44,269 bases of DNA. Origin: Nitrospinaceae bacterium UBA7883 (GTDB lineage Bacteria > Nitrospinota_A > UBA7883). Within the stretch, counting starts at the first letter, position 1, and each line of letters starts with the position of its first letter. The position numbers and the translations under genes are program-made. The notes under the pieces are model-generated. The model was not told the DNA's origin. It did not search any database and saw only the letters and a program-made list of their open reading frames with translations. The DNA lies in NCBI GenBank assembly GCA_002500605.1, contig DLRR01000029.1, forward strand, positions 1 through 44,269. Direction: 5' to 3'. This document shows positions 7,979-16,619 of the stretch, in pieces.

Positions 7979-9667
7979 ATGTTAAGCTATAGAACCGTCC
8001 GGTTTAAGGACATTTTAGCACTAGAAACTCCAGTCGCGGTATTATCATCAAAACTAGTAATCTGCCTGATGTCTTTTTTAATTATTTCCCTTGGCGCCAC
8101 AATATTGAATGCCGAAACAGCTCCTAAGAGTTGGGGTAACTTATACGGAATGATAGTTAGTCATATTGACAAAGCCCATACTGCGTTTAAGGAGGGTAAA
8201 ATTCCAGAGGCAAAGGAAATTCTCGCCGATGCATATTTTGAGAAGTTTGAAGCTTACGGAATGGAAATGGAAGTCAGAAAACATTTATCTGCCGCCAGGG
8301 CATACCAATTGGAGAAAATGTTTGGTGCCATTAGAAAGGCAATGACAAAAAATAGTTCAGTGAAGGTGGGGGAGGGGATTACCACATTGGTTGTGGCCCT
8401 AAAGAACGATGCAGCAGTTTTGGATGAAAAAAAGATAAGCTTGGAAAATGCAGGTTACATTACCACTAGTACGTCTGATAATTCATTAGATCAGAATGTT
8501 CCGACTACCGTAAGCAACGCAACGCAAGTTGCCTTGGGAAAAGTTGCTCAAACGATTGTGGGTAACCTTGACTTGGCGTTGGAACAATATCGAAATGGTG
8601 ATAAAGGTAGTGCCAAAACAACTATTATGGACACTTACTTTGATGTTTTCGAGGGTGGCGGGTTGGAAGCTCAAATTGCTGCAATGTCAGGTAATACAAA
8701 ATCGGAAATGGAGTCCAAATTTGGAGCTTTACTTGGTTTGATTGACCATGCGGCGCCAGATTCCCAAATGGAATCAGCAATTAAAGACTTATCAGATCAA
8801 GTATTAAATGTCACTAGTGAAATTGCTCAGCCTAAAGGATGGTGGCAACTCTTTCTCGCCTCACTTTTCATAATACTACGAGAGGGGTTCGAGGCGATTT
8901 TGGTCATCAGTGCTATTATCGCCTATCTAGTAAAGACTAACAATAACGACAAGGTTAAAGTTGTAGGGCTTGGATCACTTGGTGCAATTGTACTCAGCGG
9001 TTTAACTGCCGTAGCGTTACTGTTCTTTTACCGAGGCAACACCGCTAATCAGGAAGCCCTTGAGGGAATAACCATGCTCGTTGCTTCAGCAGTTCTTTTC
9101 TATGTTAGTTTTTGGCTCACTAGTAAGGCGGAAGGTGCCAGGTGGTCCAAGTTTATACAAAATCAGGTTTCACGGTCTATAAGTACTGGCAACGTGGCAG
9201 CAATTGGATTTATGGCTTTTATTGTGGTTTACCGTGAAGGTGCAGAAACCATATTATTCTATGCAGCCCTGTATTCTAATGCTGGGATAGGTAATGGGAT
9301 TCCAATAACAACTGGGTTTTTAGCAGGCGTTGTACTGCTCTTATTTATTTACTATGCCTTCAAGTTAGGAACAGCAAAAGTTCCACTAGGACCTTTTTTC
9401 TTAGGAACAAGCACTATTCTTTTTTTCATGGCGTTTGTTTTTGCCGGCGATGGGGTTGCTGAATTGCAGATCGCAGGGTTATTCTCAGTCACTCCAATCG
9501 AATGGGCACCACGCTTGGTGTTTCTTGGCATTTACCCAACTTTAGAGTCCATTGCTTTACAAAGCCTAGTAATTTTTGCTGGTTTGGGTTCAATCATATA
9601 CCTGTTTTATATTCAATCGCAGTCACTTGTAGGTGCTGATAGTTTAGGTGGGGCCGGAGGAAGGTAA
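7979..9667 (+). CDS. fetM: FTR1-family iron permease (FetM-like)
   Basis: A 562-residue inner-membrane permease. Two REGxE iron-binding motifs define the FTR1 family: REGFE at 301-305 and REGAE at 419-423, each in a predicted transmembrane helix. About seven hydrophobic segments span residues 283-550. Residues about 30-45 form a signal-like segment. Residues 50-275 form a periplasmic domain with two related halves ('EAKEILADAYFEKFEAYGMEMEV' type and 'SAKTTIMDTYFDVFEGGGLEAQI' type). This architecture is that of FetM, which works with the P19/FetP protein encoded next, in ferrous or acid-labile iron uptake. The start at ATG 7979 has AGAGAGAAAG upstream; an inner ATG at 8069 would shorten the leader. 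A Fur-like site precedes the gene. Confidence 0.9.
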   Translation: MLSYRTVRFKDILALETPVAVLSSKLVICLMSFLIISLGATILNAETAPKSWGNLYGMIVSHIDKAHTAFKEGKIPEAKEILADAYFEKFEAYGMEMEVRKHLSAARAYQLEKMFGAIRKAMTKNSSVKVGEGITTLVVALKNDAAVLDEKKISLENAGYITTSTSDNSLDQNVPTTVSNATQVALGKVAQTIVGNLDLALEQYRNGDKGSAKTTIMDTYFDVFEGGGLEAQIAAMSGNTKSEMESKFGALLGLIDHAAPDSQMESAIKDLSDQVLNVTSEIAQPKGWWQLFLASLFIILREGFEAILVISAIIAYLVKTNNNDKVKVVGLGSLGAIVLSGLTAVALLFFYRGNTANQEALEGITMLVASAVLFYVSFWLTSKAEGARWSKFIQNQVSRSISTGNVAAIGFMAFIVVYREGAETILFYAALYSNAGIGNGIPITTGFLAGVVLLLFIYYAFKLGTAKVPLGPFFLGTSTILFFMAFVFAGDGVAELQIAGLFSVTPIEWAPRLVFLGIYPTLESIALQSLVIFAGLGSIIYLFYIQSQSLVGADSLGGAGGR

Positions 9668-9736
9668 AGCCTGTCCTGTTTTCATGTTTGATTTGTCCTT
9701 TTCTTATTAAACATTTTGAAAATGGCTATAATAATC

Positions 9737-9784
9737 TTGACTTCTAATTAATAATGATATTCAATGTCATTATTAATTAGAAGT
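9737..9784 (+). promoter_or_regulatory. Fur-like operator inside a 45-bp palindrome before fetP
   Basis: ACTTCTAATTAATAATGA (9740-9757) and its exact reverse complement (9767-9784) flank a 9-nt centre that itself pairs except for one position. The core TGATATTCAATGTCA at 9755-9769 is a 7-1-7 Fur-like dyad. TTGACT at 9737-9742 is a -35-like element. The distance from its first base to the dyad centre is 25 bp, the same as upstream of fetM. As RNA this would be a very stable hairpin, so the element could also attenuate read-through from fetM into fetP. Confidence 0.65.
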
Positions 9785-9818
9785 TAGTAGTTTAATTTTT
9801 TATGAGGAAAGATGAGAG

Positions 9819-10382
9819 ATGAAAGATAAAGTAGTTTGGCTCAAACTGACGGTTTTATTCATTGTGGGGCTAATGTTTGTGATGTTATATGCATCAAATT
9901 CAATGGCAGCCCCTTTCCGGGAATATCCAATTGGTGACGCAATAGAAAAAAATAAACTTGAAATTGCTGCAGTATGGTTCCCTGGCGTACAAATGGAAAT
10001 GCCAGGAATGCCGAATATGGATGACCTGAAGAAAAAGAAAAACGGCGAAGTAATTCACTTTGAAGCTGATATTCATGCCACAAAAGGTAACGCAAATGGT
10101 TTTGGTGCAGGGGAATGGATACCTTTTCTTTCGATCTCATATACTATTGAGGGAAGTGGGAAGATGATATCTGGTCAACTTTTACCGATGGTCGCAAAAG
10201 ATGGCCCGCATTACGGTGCACAGATCTTTCTTCCATACGGGAATTACAAGTTCACCTATCACATCACTGCTCCAGACAGTAAGGATTTAGCAAGACACAG
10301 TGACCGGATCACCGGTGTTGCCAAGTGGTGGAAACCTTTCTCTGTGAGTTGGGATCTTAACTTTAAAGGAGCTAAAAAATAG
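9819..10382 (+). CDS. fetP: P19-type periplasmic iron-binding protein (FetP-like)
   Basis: A 187-residue secreted protein of the P19/Tp34/FetP family (Iron_transport domain). A signal peptide with core VLFIVGLMFVMLYA ends at about SMAA (27-31). Metal-site residues of the family are visible: E82 and H86 (FEADIHATKG), M124 and H131 (LLPMVAKDGPHYG) and H148. A methionine-rich stretch MEMPGMPNMDDL at 59-70 is also typical. The family binds copper and iron in the periplasm and hands iron to the FetM permease encoded just upstream. The start at ATG 9819 follows GAGG/GAGAG. The cupredoxin gene begins two bases after its stop, so the two are co-transcribed. Confidence 0.92.
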   Translation: MKDKVVWLKLTVLFIVGLMFVMLYASNSMAAPFREYPIGDAIEKNKLEIAAVWFPGVQMEMPGMPNMDDLKKKKNGEVIHFEADIHATKGNANGFGAGEWIPFLSISYTIEGSGKMISGQLLPMVAKDGPHYGAQIFLPYGNYKFTYHITAPDSKDLARHSDRITGVAKWWKPFSVSWDLNFKGAKK

Positions 10383-10383
10383 T

Positions 10384-10986
10384 ATGTATCTGCGAGGACA
10401 GATAGCTGTTCAAGTGGTTCTGATTTTGATATTGGTGGCCCCCTGTGAAGCTTTAGCTGCCGACATAAAAGGCAAGGTTTCTTCAGGGAGAATTAAGGAC
10501 TTTGACGGCTTTGTTGTATACGTTAAGTTTGTTTCCACAAAGTTGTTCAAAGTCTCGAAAAATCCAATACCAAGTATTCAGAAAGGGATGAAATTCATCC
10601 CAAAAGTTCTTCCGGTTGCTCGAAAGTCAAAAGTGATATTCAAAAACCAGGAAGAAAGCGATATGCATAACTTGCATACAGTTATAGGTTCTCCAGTTTA
10701 CTTTAATTTTGGCATACCACCAGGTGTGGAGTATGGGCCGGTTAGTTTTGGCCGTGTTGGTGAAGTACTTATACTTTGTGACCTGCATCCGCAAATAAGG
10801 GGGTATGTACTAGTGCTCCAGAATCCTTTTTTTGCAAAAGTAGACAGCGATGGTGATTTTGTCATAAAGAAAGTGCCCCCGGGTGAGTATGAGCTAGAAA
10901 CTTGGCACCCGGAGTATGTGTCACGTTCACAGAAGATTTCAGTAAGCGAATCTGAAATGCTTACTGGAATACAGTTTAATTACTAA
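10384..10986 (+). CDS. Periplasmic cupredoxin-like protein (MauL-like)
   Basis: A 200-residue protein with a signal peptide (VVLILILVAP, cleavage near ALAAD), a plastocyanin-like domain at about 25-145 and a carboxypeptidase-regulatory-like tail (DGDFVIKKVPPGEYELETWH). Copper-ligand candidates are H95 (SDMHNLH), C132 and H135 (LCDLHPQI). The usual axial Met after the second His is Ile here, so an altered type-1 site is likely. Related proteins are annotated as methylamine-utilisation MauL-like. Here the gene follows fetP by two bases. An electron-transfer or ferroxidase role in iron uptake is inference from context. No other start is needed. Confidence 0.8.
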   Translation: MYLRGQIAVQVVLILILVAPCEALAADIKGKVSSGRIKDFDGFVVYVKFVSTKLFKVSKNPIPSIQKGMKFIPKVLPVARKSKVIFKNQEESDMHNLHTVIGSPVYFNFGIPPGVEYGPVSFGRVGEVLILCDLHPQIRGYVLVLQNPFFAKVDSDGDFVIKKVPPGEYELETWHPEYVSRSQKISVSESEMLTGIQFNY

Positions 10987-10993
10987 TTTGACC

Positions 10994-11067
10994 ACGCTCC
11001 ACTAAAGCAATGACCTTTTATCGCTTAGGTGGAGTCGTAGTGCAGTATATGGGAAAGAAGCCCATAT
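10994..11067 (+). other. Two hairpins between cupredoxin and porin genes
   Basis: An imperfect stem at 10994-11038 pairs around CTCCAC/GTGGAG with outer ACG/CGT and inner AAGC/GCTT. It is followed by ATATGGG (11047-11053) pairing with CCCATAT (11061-11067). Neither is followed by a T-run. They may protect the upstream mRNA or limit read-through into the porin gene. Confidence 0.4.
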
Positions 11068-11138
11068 GTGATGCACACTTTGAAAAGGATTTTTGGAATC
11101 ACTAATAAAATTGATCATTAGATGAGGAGTAGTTTTAG

Positions 11139-12236
11139 ATGAAAAGAAAGAAAGTAGTTTGGCTTTATTTTGTAGTGTGTTCGTTATTTTTTATTTCATT
11201 AGCAGATGCAGAGGCTGCCTGGAATGACAAGATCGCGCTTGAGTTTGGAATCACTGGTGTTCTTCAGTCTACAGCGGGTAATGATACGGCATCAACCGAT
11301 GACCAAATAGACTATGGATTTTCAGCAGATTTAACCCTAATAGGGGAGTTGGCCCCTGGGCATTCTCTCAATTTGGTTTGGGAGGCTGGTGAAGGAGATG
11401 CCGCTGGAGATAATTTAGGAGCCAGAACAACACCAAATGGCGATGGTGCCGATTCCGCGCTTGTCACTAATGTGACACAAGCCTTCTATGAAAGTGAGTA
11501 CCTTGAGGGGAAACTGATACTTTCAGTTGGCAAATATGATGTCCATGGAATAACTGACACAAATGAATATGCCAATGACGAAACCAGTCAGTTCCTCAAC
11601 AGCTTGTTTATTCGCTCTGCTGGTCTAAGTGTTCCTGAGATTGGCGCTGTTCCTTCCGTTGCGATTCAGGTTCAGCCCGTAGATCTTCTGTCTTTTGTAT
11701 ATAGTTATTCAAATTCCGATGGTGAAGACGTAGGAAATGAAGCCTATCAGCAAGTTGAGCTAGGTATTCATCCGAGCTTTGGTGGACTGTCAGGTAACTA
11801 TCGTGTTGGATATGTTAAACACGGAGCTTCCTATACAGATGTTGTAGATGGTTCTGCAAAGGATAATACTGCATTATTTGTCTCAGTGGACCAAGCCATC
11901 AGCTCCAATACAGGTGTTTTTTTCCGCTATGCTAAGAGTGATGAGAACCTAGTGGAAAATGAAATCAAATCCACAACATCCTTTGGACTATCGTCCAATG
12001 GCGCAATGTTCGGACGTCAAGATGACACCATGGGTATAGCTTATGGAAAAGTTGAATTGAATGAAAAAGTTGTTACTAGCTTCAACGAAGGCGAAAAAGT
12101 CGTAGAGGCTTACTACAATTATACAGTTAATGAAAACATGGCTATTACGATTGACGCCCAATCCTTCCAAGACTTAGAGAGGGCTGATAATAGAAATGTT
12201 ACAGTTATTGGTGCAAGAATGAACGCAGCATTTTAG
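11139..12236 (+). CDS. Outer-membrane porin, OprB-like beta-barrel
   Basis: A 365-residue protein with signal peptide MKRKKVVWLYFVVCSLFFIS cleaved near ADAEA. Alternating amphipathic strands fill the mature part (e.g. FSADLTLIGEL, NLVWEAGEGDAAG, GKLILSVGKYDV). It ends in a C-terminal Phe, as expected for BAM-assembled barrels. Motifs such as EAGEGDAAGDNLG and LSVGKYDVHGITDTNEYANDE recall carbohydrate-selective OprB-type porins. Its location behind the Fur-controlled iron genes suggests passage of iron complexes, but that is inference. The ATG follows GAGGAG at 10 nt. Its first 14 coding bases after the start region match those of fetP. A terminator follows. Confidence 0.82.
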   Translation: MKRKKVVWLYFVVCSLFFISLADAEAAWNDKIALEFGITGVLQSTAGNDTASTDDQIDYGFSADLTLIGELAPGHSLNLVWEAGEGDAAGDNLGARTTPNGDGADSALVTNVTQAFYESEYLEGKLILSVGKYDVHGITDTNEYANDETSQFLNSLFIRSAGLSVPEIGAVPSVAIQVQPVDLLSFVYSYSNSDGEDVGNEAYQQVELGIHPSFGGLSGNYRVGYVKHGASYTDVVDGSAKDNTALFVSVDQAISSNTGVFFRYAKSDENLVENEIKSTTSFGLSSNGAMFGRQDDTMGIAYGKVELNEKVVTSFNEGEKVVEAYYNYTVNENMAITIDAQSFQDLERADNRNVTVIGARMNAAF

Positions 12237-12343
12237 CAGGGCCGAGTTTATTTATGAATGGATTTGGCAAAAGCAGAGTTTCGGCAAACCCTCCTCGCCA
12301 TCTTTCTCTGCATATAGGTCAAATTCATTTATGCGCCGATTTT

Positions 12344-12400
12344 CTTCTCCATAACCTAAAGTAAGAATCCATCACTTGCTGGTTATGGAGAAGTTTTTTT
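12344..12400 (+). terminator. Rho-independent terminator after the porin gene
   Basis: CTTCTCCATAACC (12344-12356) pairs perfectly with GGTTATGGAGAAG (12381-12393), 13 bp, and is followed by seven Ts. The 24-nt loop is long for a terminator. Its 3' arm overlaps the last codons of the convergent rlmB gene. Confidence 0.7.
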
Positions 12401-13159
12401 ATGCCGTTGTGAAACAATAAAAAATATGATCGAGGCAGCGGCTGAAACATTTAATGATTGTGCTTTACCTTTCATAGGAATTTTTGCTGTTACACCACAT
12501 CTTTTTCGTGTCAGCTCTCTTATTCCACCACCTTCGCTGCCAAGAACCAGCAAGAGCGGTCCACTTGGAGCTGAGGTGAATACGGCTTCTGCTTCACTTT
12601 CGAATGCAATGCAGCAATAGCCTTCACCGCATAGTTTTTTAATGCTTTCAGCAATGTTTGTGACTATGCACATTCTTATTCTTTCTCCAGCTCCAGCGGA
12701 AGATTTTGCGGCTACTGCTGTATACTTTGCCGAACGACGTTCAGAGATGATGACTCCATCAATGCCAAATGCCTCAGCTGAACGCAGAATTGCACCTAGG
12801 TTTCGCGGATCTTGAATTCCATCTAAAACAAGAATCACTGGAGAGCTTTTTCTTGCAAGTTGCTTTGTTAGCTCATCAAAATTAAAGTAACTTACAGGGC
12901 TAACTTGAGCAATAATACCTTGGTGCCCTTCACCGTTGGCGAGTTTGGCTATTTTGTCTATGGAAGTAAAGTCGATAGGAATATTTTTGGATTCAAGTTT
13001 ATCAATCAGTTGTCTTAGCGCTTTACCTAAAGCACCTGTTTTTACTAAAACATTGTAGATTTTGCGGTTCCCTGCTTTAAGCGTTTCTAATATCGGGTTT
13101 ACACCGTATATAACTTCTCTGTTGCGTGAAGAATTATTTCCCTTTTTAGATTGCCGCAT
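12383..13159 (-). CDS. rlmB: 23S rRNA (guanosine-2'-O)-methyltransferase RlmB
   Basis: A SpoU/TrmH-family methyltransferase that 2'-O-methylates a guanosine of 23S rRNA (G2251 in E. coli). The 258 residues comprise an N-terminal substrate-binding part (YGVNPILETL) and a trefoil-knot SPOUT domain with the three motifs: NLGAILRSAEAFGIDGVI, LLVLGSEGGGIREL and IPMKGKAQSLNVSAAASI. Family members are usually about 245-260 residues, so it is complete. It is the last gene of the long minus-strand run, 15 bp after cysS. Other members methylate tRNA; the motif set and N-terminal domain favour RlmB. Confidence 0.92.
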   Translation of the reverse strand: MRQSKKGNNSSRNREVIYGVNPILETLKAGNRKIYNVLVKTGALGKALRQLIDKLESKNIPIDFTSIDKIAKLANGEGHQGIIAQVSPVSYFNFDELTKQLARKSSPVILVLDGIQDPRNLGAILRSAEAFGIDGVIISERRSAKYTAVAAKSSAGAGERIRMCIVTNIAESIKKLCGEGYCCIAFESEAEAVFTSAPSGPLLLVLGSEGGGIRELTRKRCGVTAKIPMKGKAQSLNVSAAASIIFFIVSQRHKKTSP

Positions 13160-13174
13160 AAAAGTGGGATCCTG

Positions 13175-14632
13175 TTAATTAAAGTCTACAGTCCAAACAG
13201 CTCCCTTAGGAGTATCTTGCAAGCGGATTCCTTTTTTTGCTAAATTATCACGCAATTGATCTGCCTTTTCGAAGTTTTTTTCAGCCCGTGCCTTTTCCCG
13301 TTCATCAATTTGTAGTTCCAGCTCATCGTTTGACATTCCGACCTCGGTAAGCTTGGCGGCCTTAAACTGCTTTACAAAGTTATCCGGTTTTTCCATGAAA
13401 AGCCCCAAGGTCTGTCCTAATTGACGTAATGTAAATACCCCTCTTTTAAGATGGTGCTTGGCCTTTTCGTATCGCTCTGACTTTTGGTGCATGCGTTCAA
13501 ATTCTGCCCTGATCTTGTTGTACTTTCTCAGCTCACTACCCAAATAAGCCAGCGTTGTAGCGGTATTGAAATCATCATCCATTAGCTCGTTGAATTTTGT
13601 AACCATGCTAGAATCGGATTTAATGCTATCCGATTCACTTGGCACTAAAGAATTTTCGATTGAAAGTAGATCGTAAAAGCGAGCTAAATTTTTGCGGGCA
13701 TCACTAAGAGCTGTATCGGTAAAATCCACAGGGCTTCTATAATGGCTGGTTAACACGAAATACCGAATTATTTCTGGGTGATATAAAGCTAGCGCATCTT
13801 TAATGGTGCAAAAGTTTCCTAAGCTTTTAGACATCTTCTCTGCATTTACGTTTACAAATCCGTTGTGTAACCAGACATTGACTGGAGCTTCTCCTGAGCA
13901 GGCGTGAGATTGAGCAATCTCATTTTCGTGATGTGGGAAGACAAGGTCTTTACCTCCGCCATGTATATCGAAAGTGATACCAAGGTATTTACGACTCATT
14001 GCCGAGCACTCTATATGCCAGCCAGGCCTTCCGGATCCCCACGGGGACTCCCATGCCGGTTCTCCAGGCTTGCTGGCTTTCCAGAGTGCAAAATCAAGAG
14101 GATCTTGTTTTTCATCATTGATTTCTATCCGGATGCCAGATTGTAGCTCTTCTATGTTTCTCTTGGAAAGGGATCCATATTGCGGAAAGCTTTTAACAGA
14201 AAAGTATACTGATCCATTAATTTCATATGCTTTACCATTATCCACCAGCGATTGTATCATTTCGATCATCTCACTGATATGGTCTGTTGCTTTAGGCTCT
14301 ATATTTGGTTTTAAAAGACCTAGAGCTGCCATATCGATGTTAAATTCGTCGATAAATTTTGTGGCAACTTCATCCCACTCTATACTCAGTTCTTTTGCGC
14401 GGTTAATTATTTTATCGTCAATATCTGTGAAATTTCTTATGTAGTTAACATCAAATCCGCTATGTCTAAGGTAGCGGTATATCACGTCAAACACAATGGC
14501 TGAACGGGCATGCCCAATGTGGCAGAGGTCGTAAACCGTTACTCCGCATACGTACATGCCAACCTTAGGTGGACTTATTGGTGTAAACTCCTCTTTCTTC
14601 CCAGTAAGAGTATTGTAAATTCTAAGAGTCAT
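13175..14632 (-). CDS. cysS: Cysteinyl-tRNA synthetase
   Basis: Class I synthetase charging tRNA-Cys. The HIGH motif is CHIGHAR (H38-H41) and the KMSKS motif is EKMSKSLGNF. Zinc ligands are C29 (MYVCGVTVYD), the Cys of WHIECSAMS and the HHENE histidine. The C-terminal helical and anticodon regions (FNELMDDDFNTATTLAYL, EREKARAEKNFEKADQLR) are complete. The ATG at 14632 is preferred: it gives the normal family N-terminus MTLRIYNTLTG, and GTGAGG precedes it. A GTG at 14653 would add seven residues. It sits 52 bp after gltX in the minus-strand operon. Confidence 0.96.
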   Translation of the reverse strand: MTLRIYNTLTGKKEEFTPISPPKVGMYVCGVTVYDLCHIGHARSAIVFDVIYRYLRHSGFDVNYIRNFTDIDDKIINRAKELSIEWDEVATKFIDEFNIDMAALGLLKPNIEPKATDHISEMIEMIQSLVDNGKAYEINGSVYFSVKSFPQYGSLSKRNIEELQSGIRIEINDEKQDPLDFALWKASKPGEPAWESPWGSGRPGWHIECSAMSRKYLGITFDIHGGGKDLVFPHHENEIAQSHACSGEAPVNVWLHNGFVNVNAEKMSKSLGNFCTIKDALALYHPEIIRYFVLTSHYRSPVDFTDTALSDARKNLARFYDLLSIENSLVPSESDSIKSDSSMVTKFNELMDDDFNTATTLAYLGSELRKYNKIRAEFERMHQKSERYEKAKHHLKRGVFTLRQLGQTLGLFMEKPDNFVKQFKAAKLTEVGMSNDELELQIDEREKARAEKNFEKADQLRDNLAKKGIRLQDTPKGAVWTVDFN

Positions 14633-14684
14633 ATCCTCACTTTTCCAACGCACCTGTGGTGCCCATATTTACATAAATCTAATT

Positions 14685-16139
14685 TCAGGACGAATGCCCA
14701 ATCTCTTGCAATGTTAACTCTATTCTTTGGATCGTTTCTACGGGCCCAATGGCTGTGATCAAATTTTCGAGTTTAGGCCCGCTTTGTCTTCCGGTAACTG
14801 CCAGGCGAATAGGGTTATAAAGGTTTTTTCCTTTCTGTTTGGTTTTTTGGGAAATTGACTTAATCATATTAGTAAAATTGGTTTTATCTAGAGCTTGCAC
14901 TTCTAATAATGCTTGACGCAGCTCTAATATTACAGAAAGAGAGCCTTTATTTGTTAGACAAACTTTGTCATCTTCCGTGCAGTCTAAGCGAGATCCAAAT
15001 TGTAACATCTGTTCTACGGTTTTTCCTGGGTCTCCCATAGTTTCTCGCATCGAATCAAGTATAGACAACAAATCTTCATCACAAAACTTACTAAAATCAA
15101 ACCCGGCTTTTTTAAGGGGTTCTTTAAACGTTGCAAGCAAAGTCTCCTTCGAAACAGTTGCCATAGCTGCATGATTTATGTAGTTCAGTCTATCAGGATC
15201 AGATTTAGCCGGAGATCGTGTAACGCTTGATATATCAAAAAGGTTTGCCAGCTCGTCTAGCGACATGGCCATTTCTTTTGGGGCTTTTGACCATCCCAAG
15301 CTCGCCATAGATGTGTTTATTGCGTTTGGTGAATATCCTGCGTCGATCAGACTTAAGATATCGGATGATCCTAGTCTTTTTGATAGCTTTTTACCATCTA
15401 CACCTAGAACCACTGGCAGATGCGCAAATTGTGGCACTTCGCCACCTAATGCCTTTATTATCATTATTTGTCTTGGTGTATTGGAGAGGTGGTCTTCACC
15501 TCTTATCACATGGGTAATGCACATTTCCATGTCATCAACAGCCGTAGCTAGCAGATAGCCAACAGATCCATTTGATCTAGCTACTATAAAATCACCGATT
15601 TCTTTACCGCTAAATGTTATTTCACCAAAAACCAAATCTTTGAACTTAATCAATTCGGAACCTATTCGAAATCGCATGGTTGGCTTTCTTCCTTTGGCCT
15701 CAAGTTTTTTTCGCTCACTTTCGATAAGTTGAGAACATCGAGCCATGTACCTTGGCGGTTTATGGGCAGCAATTAATTTTTCCCTATCAGCTTGAAGTTC
15801 AGCTTCCGAGCAGTAGCACGGGTATAACCTTCCTATCTCAATAAGCTTGGAAATTGCCTGCTGGTATATGTTATGCCGTTCTGATTGTCTGTAGGGTCCA
15901 AAGTCTCCATCTATATCTGGACCTTCGTCCCAGAAAATACCTAGCCCTCTTAACCCATCCAAGATAGCATTTTCACTTTCCAGTGTTGCCCGCTCAGTGT
16001 CGGTGTCCTCGATACGTAGTATAAAATCACCTTTGTTCCCAGATTTTGCAAAGATATGATTAAATAAAGCAGTTCTGGCAGAACCAAGGTGAAGTTTGCC
16101 AGTTGGGGAAGGGGCGAACCTTACTCTGATTTGTTTCAT
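14685..16139 (-). CDS. gltX: Glutamyl-tRNA synthetase
   Basis: Class I synthetase of 484 residues charging tRNA-Glu (and possibly tRNA-Gln if this lineage uses transamidation). Seen are RVRFAPSPTGKLHLGSARTALFN with the HIGH-equivalent HLGS, the zinc-region CYCSEAELQADRE, HVIRGEDHLSNTPRQ and the KMSKS-equivalent DGKKLSKRLGSSD. The C-terminal anticodon-binding domain ends with NPIRLAVTGRQSGPKL. The length is normal. It begins three bases after the ispF stop, so it is co-transcribed and probably translationally coupled. The fuller-length bacterial GluRS and the truncated Glu-Q-RS differ at the anticodon domain, which is present here. Confidence 0.95.
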   Translation of the reverse strand: MKQIRVRFAPSPTGKLHLGSARTALFNHIFAKSGNKGDFILRIEDTDTERATLESENAILDGLRGLGIFWDEGPDIDGDFGPYRQSERHNIYQQAISKLIEIGRLYPCYCSEAELQADREKLIAAHKPPRYMARCSQLIESERKKLEAKGRKPTMRFRIGSELIKFKDLVFGEITFSGKEIGDFIVARSNGSVGYLLATAVDDMEMCITHVIRGEDHLSNTPRQIMIIKALGGEVPQFAHLPVVLGVDGKKLSKRLGSSDILSLIDAGYSPNAINTSMASLGWSKAPKEMAMSLDELANLFDISSVTRSPAKSDPDRLNYINHAAMATVSKETLLATFKEPLKKAGFDFSKFCDEDLLSILDSMRETMGDPGKTVEQMLQFGSRLDCTEDDKVCLTNKGSLSVILELRQALLEVQALDKTNFTNMIKSISQKTKQKGKNLYNPIRLAVTGRQSGPKLENLITAIGPVETIQRIELTLQEIGHSS

Positions 16140-16142
16140 TTA

Positions 16143-16619
16143 CTAAAAGCTTTCAACTAAAACAACGGCTAAGGCAGATATTCCTTCTTGTCGACCGATA
16201 AAACCAAGACCTTCTGTTGTTGTTGCCTTAACCGAAATTTGTGATTCCTCAACTGCCAAGGCTTTAGCTAGGGCTGATATCATATTACCAAAATGAGGAG
16301 AGAGCTTAGGCTCTTGTGCCATAATTGTGGAGTCTAAATTAATTAATTTGTAACCACTTTGACCGAGACGTATCGTTACCTTTTCAAGCATGGACAAACT
16401 ATCAGCATCTTTGTATTTTGAATCAGTGTCTGGGAACATATCACCAATATCTCCTAATGCTGCAGCACCTAGCAATGCATCGATGATAGCATGCGTAAGT
16501 ACGTCAGCGTCTGAGTGTCCTTCAAGGCCCATGGGGCAGGGTATCTCCACGCCACCTAAAATTAGTTGTCGTCCTTTTACGAGGCGATGAGCATCAAATC
16601 CGTTTCCTACTCTAATCAT
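16143..16619 (-). CDS. ispF: 2-C-methyl-D-erythritol 2,4-cyclodiphosphate synthase
   Basis: Enzyme of the MEP isoprenoid pathway. It cyclises CDP-methylerythritol 2-phosphate to MEcPP. The 158 residues are the full family length. The metal ligands D9, H11 (GFDAHRL) and H43 (VLTHAIIDALLGAA) are present, as are GHSDADV and the C-terminal KATTTEGLGFIGRQEGISA. The gene is normally paired with ispD; here the neighbours are a small HTH gene (8-bp overlap upstream) and gltX. The ATG start at 16619 is well placed. Confidence 0.96.
   Translation of the reverse strand: MIRVGNGFDAHRLVKGRQLILGGVEIPCPMGLEGHSDADVLTHAIIDALLGAAALGDIGDMFPDTDSKYKDADSLSMLEKVTIRLGQSGYKLINLDSTIMAQEPKLSPHFGNMISALAKALAVEESQISVKATTTEGLGFIGRQEGISALAVVLVESF

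Noticed and set aside
14633..14653. Upstream GTG start for cysS
   Set aside because: It adds seven residues not typical of CysRS; ATG 14632 gives the family N-terminus.
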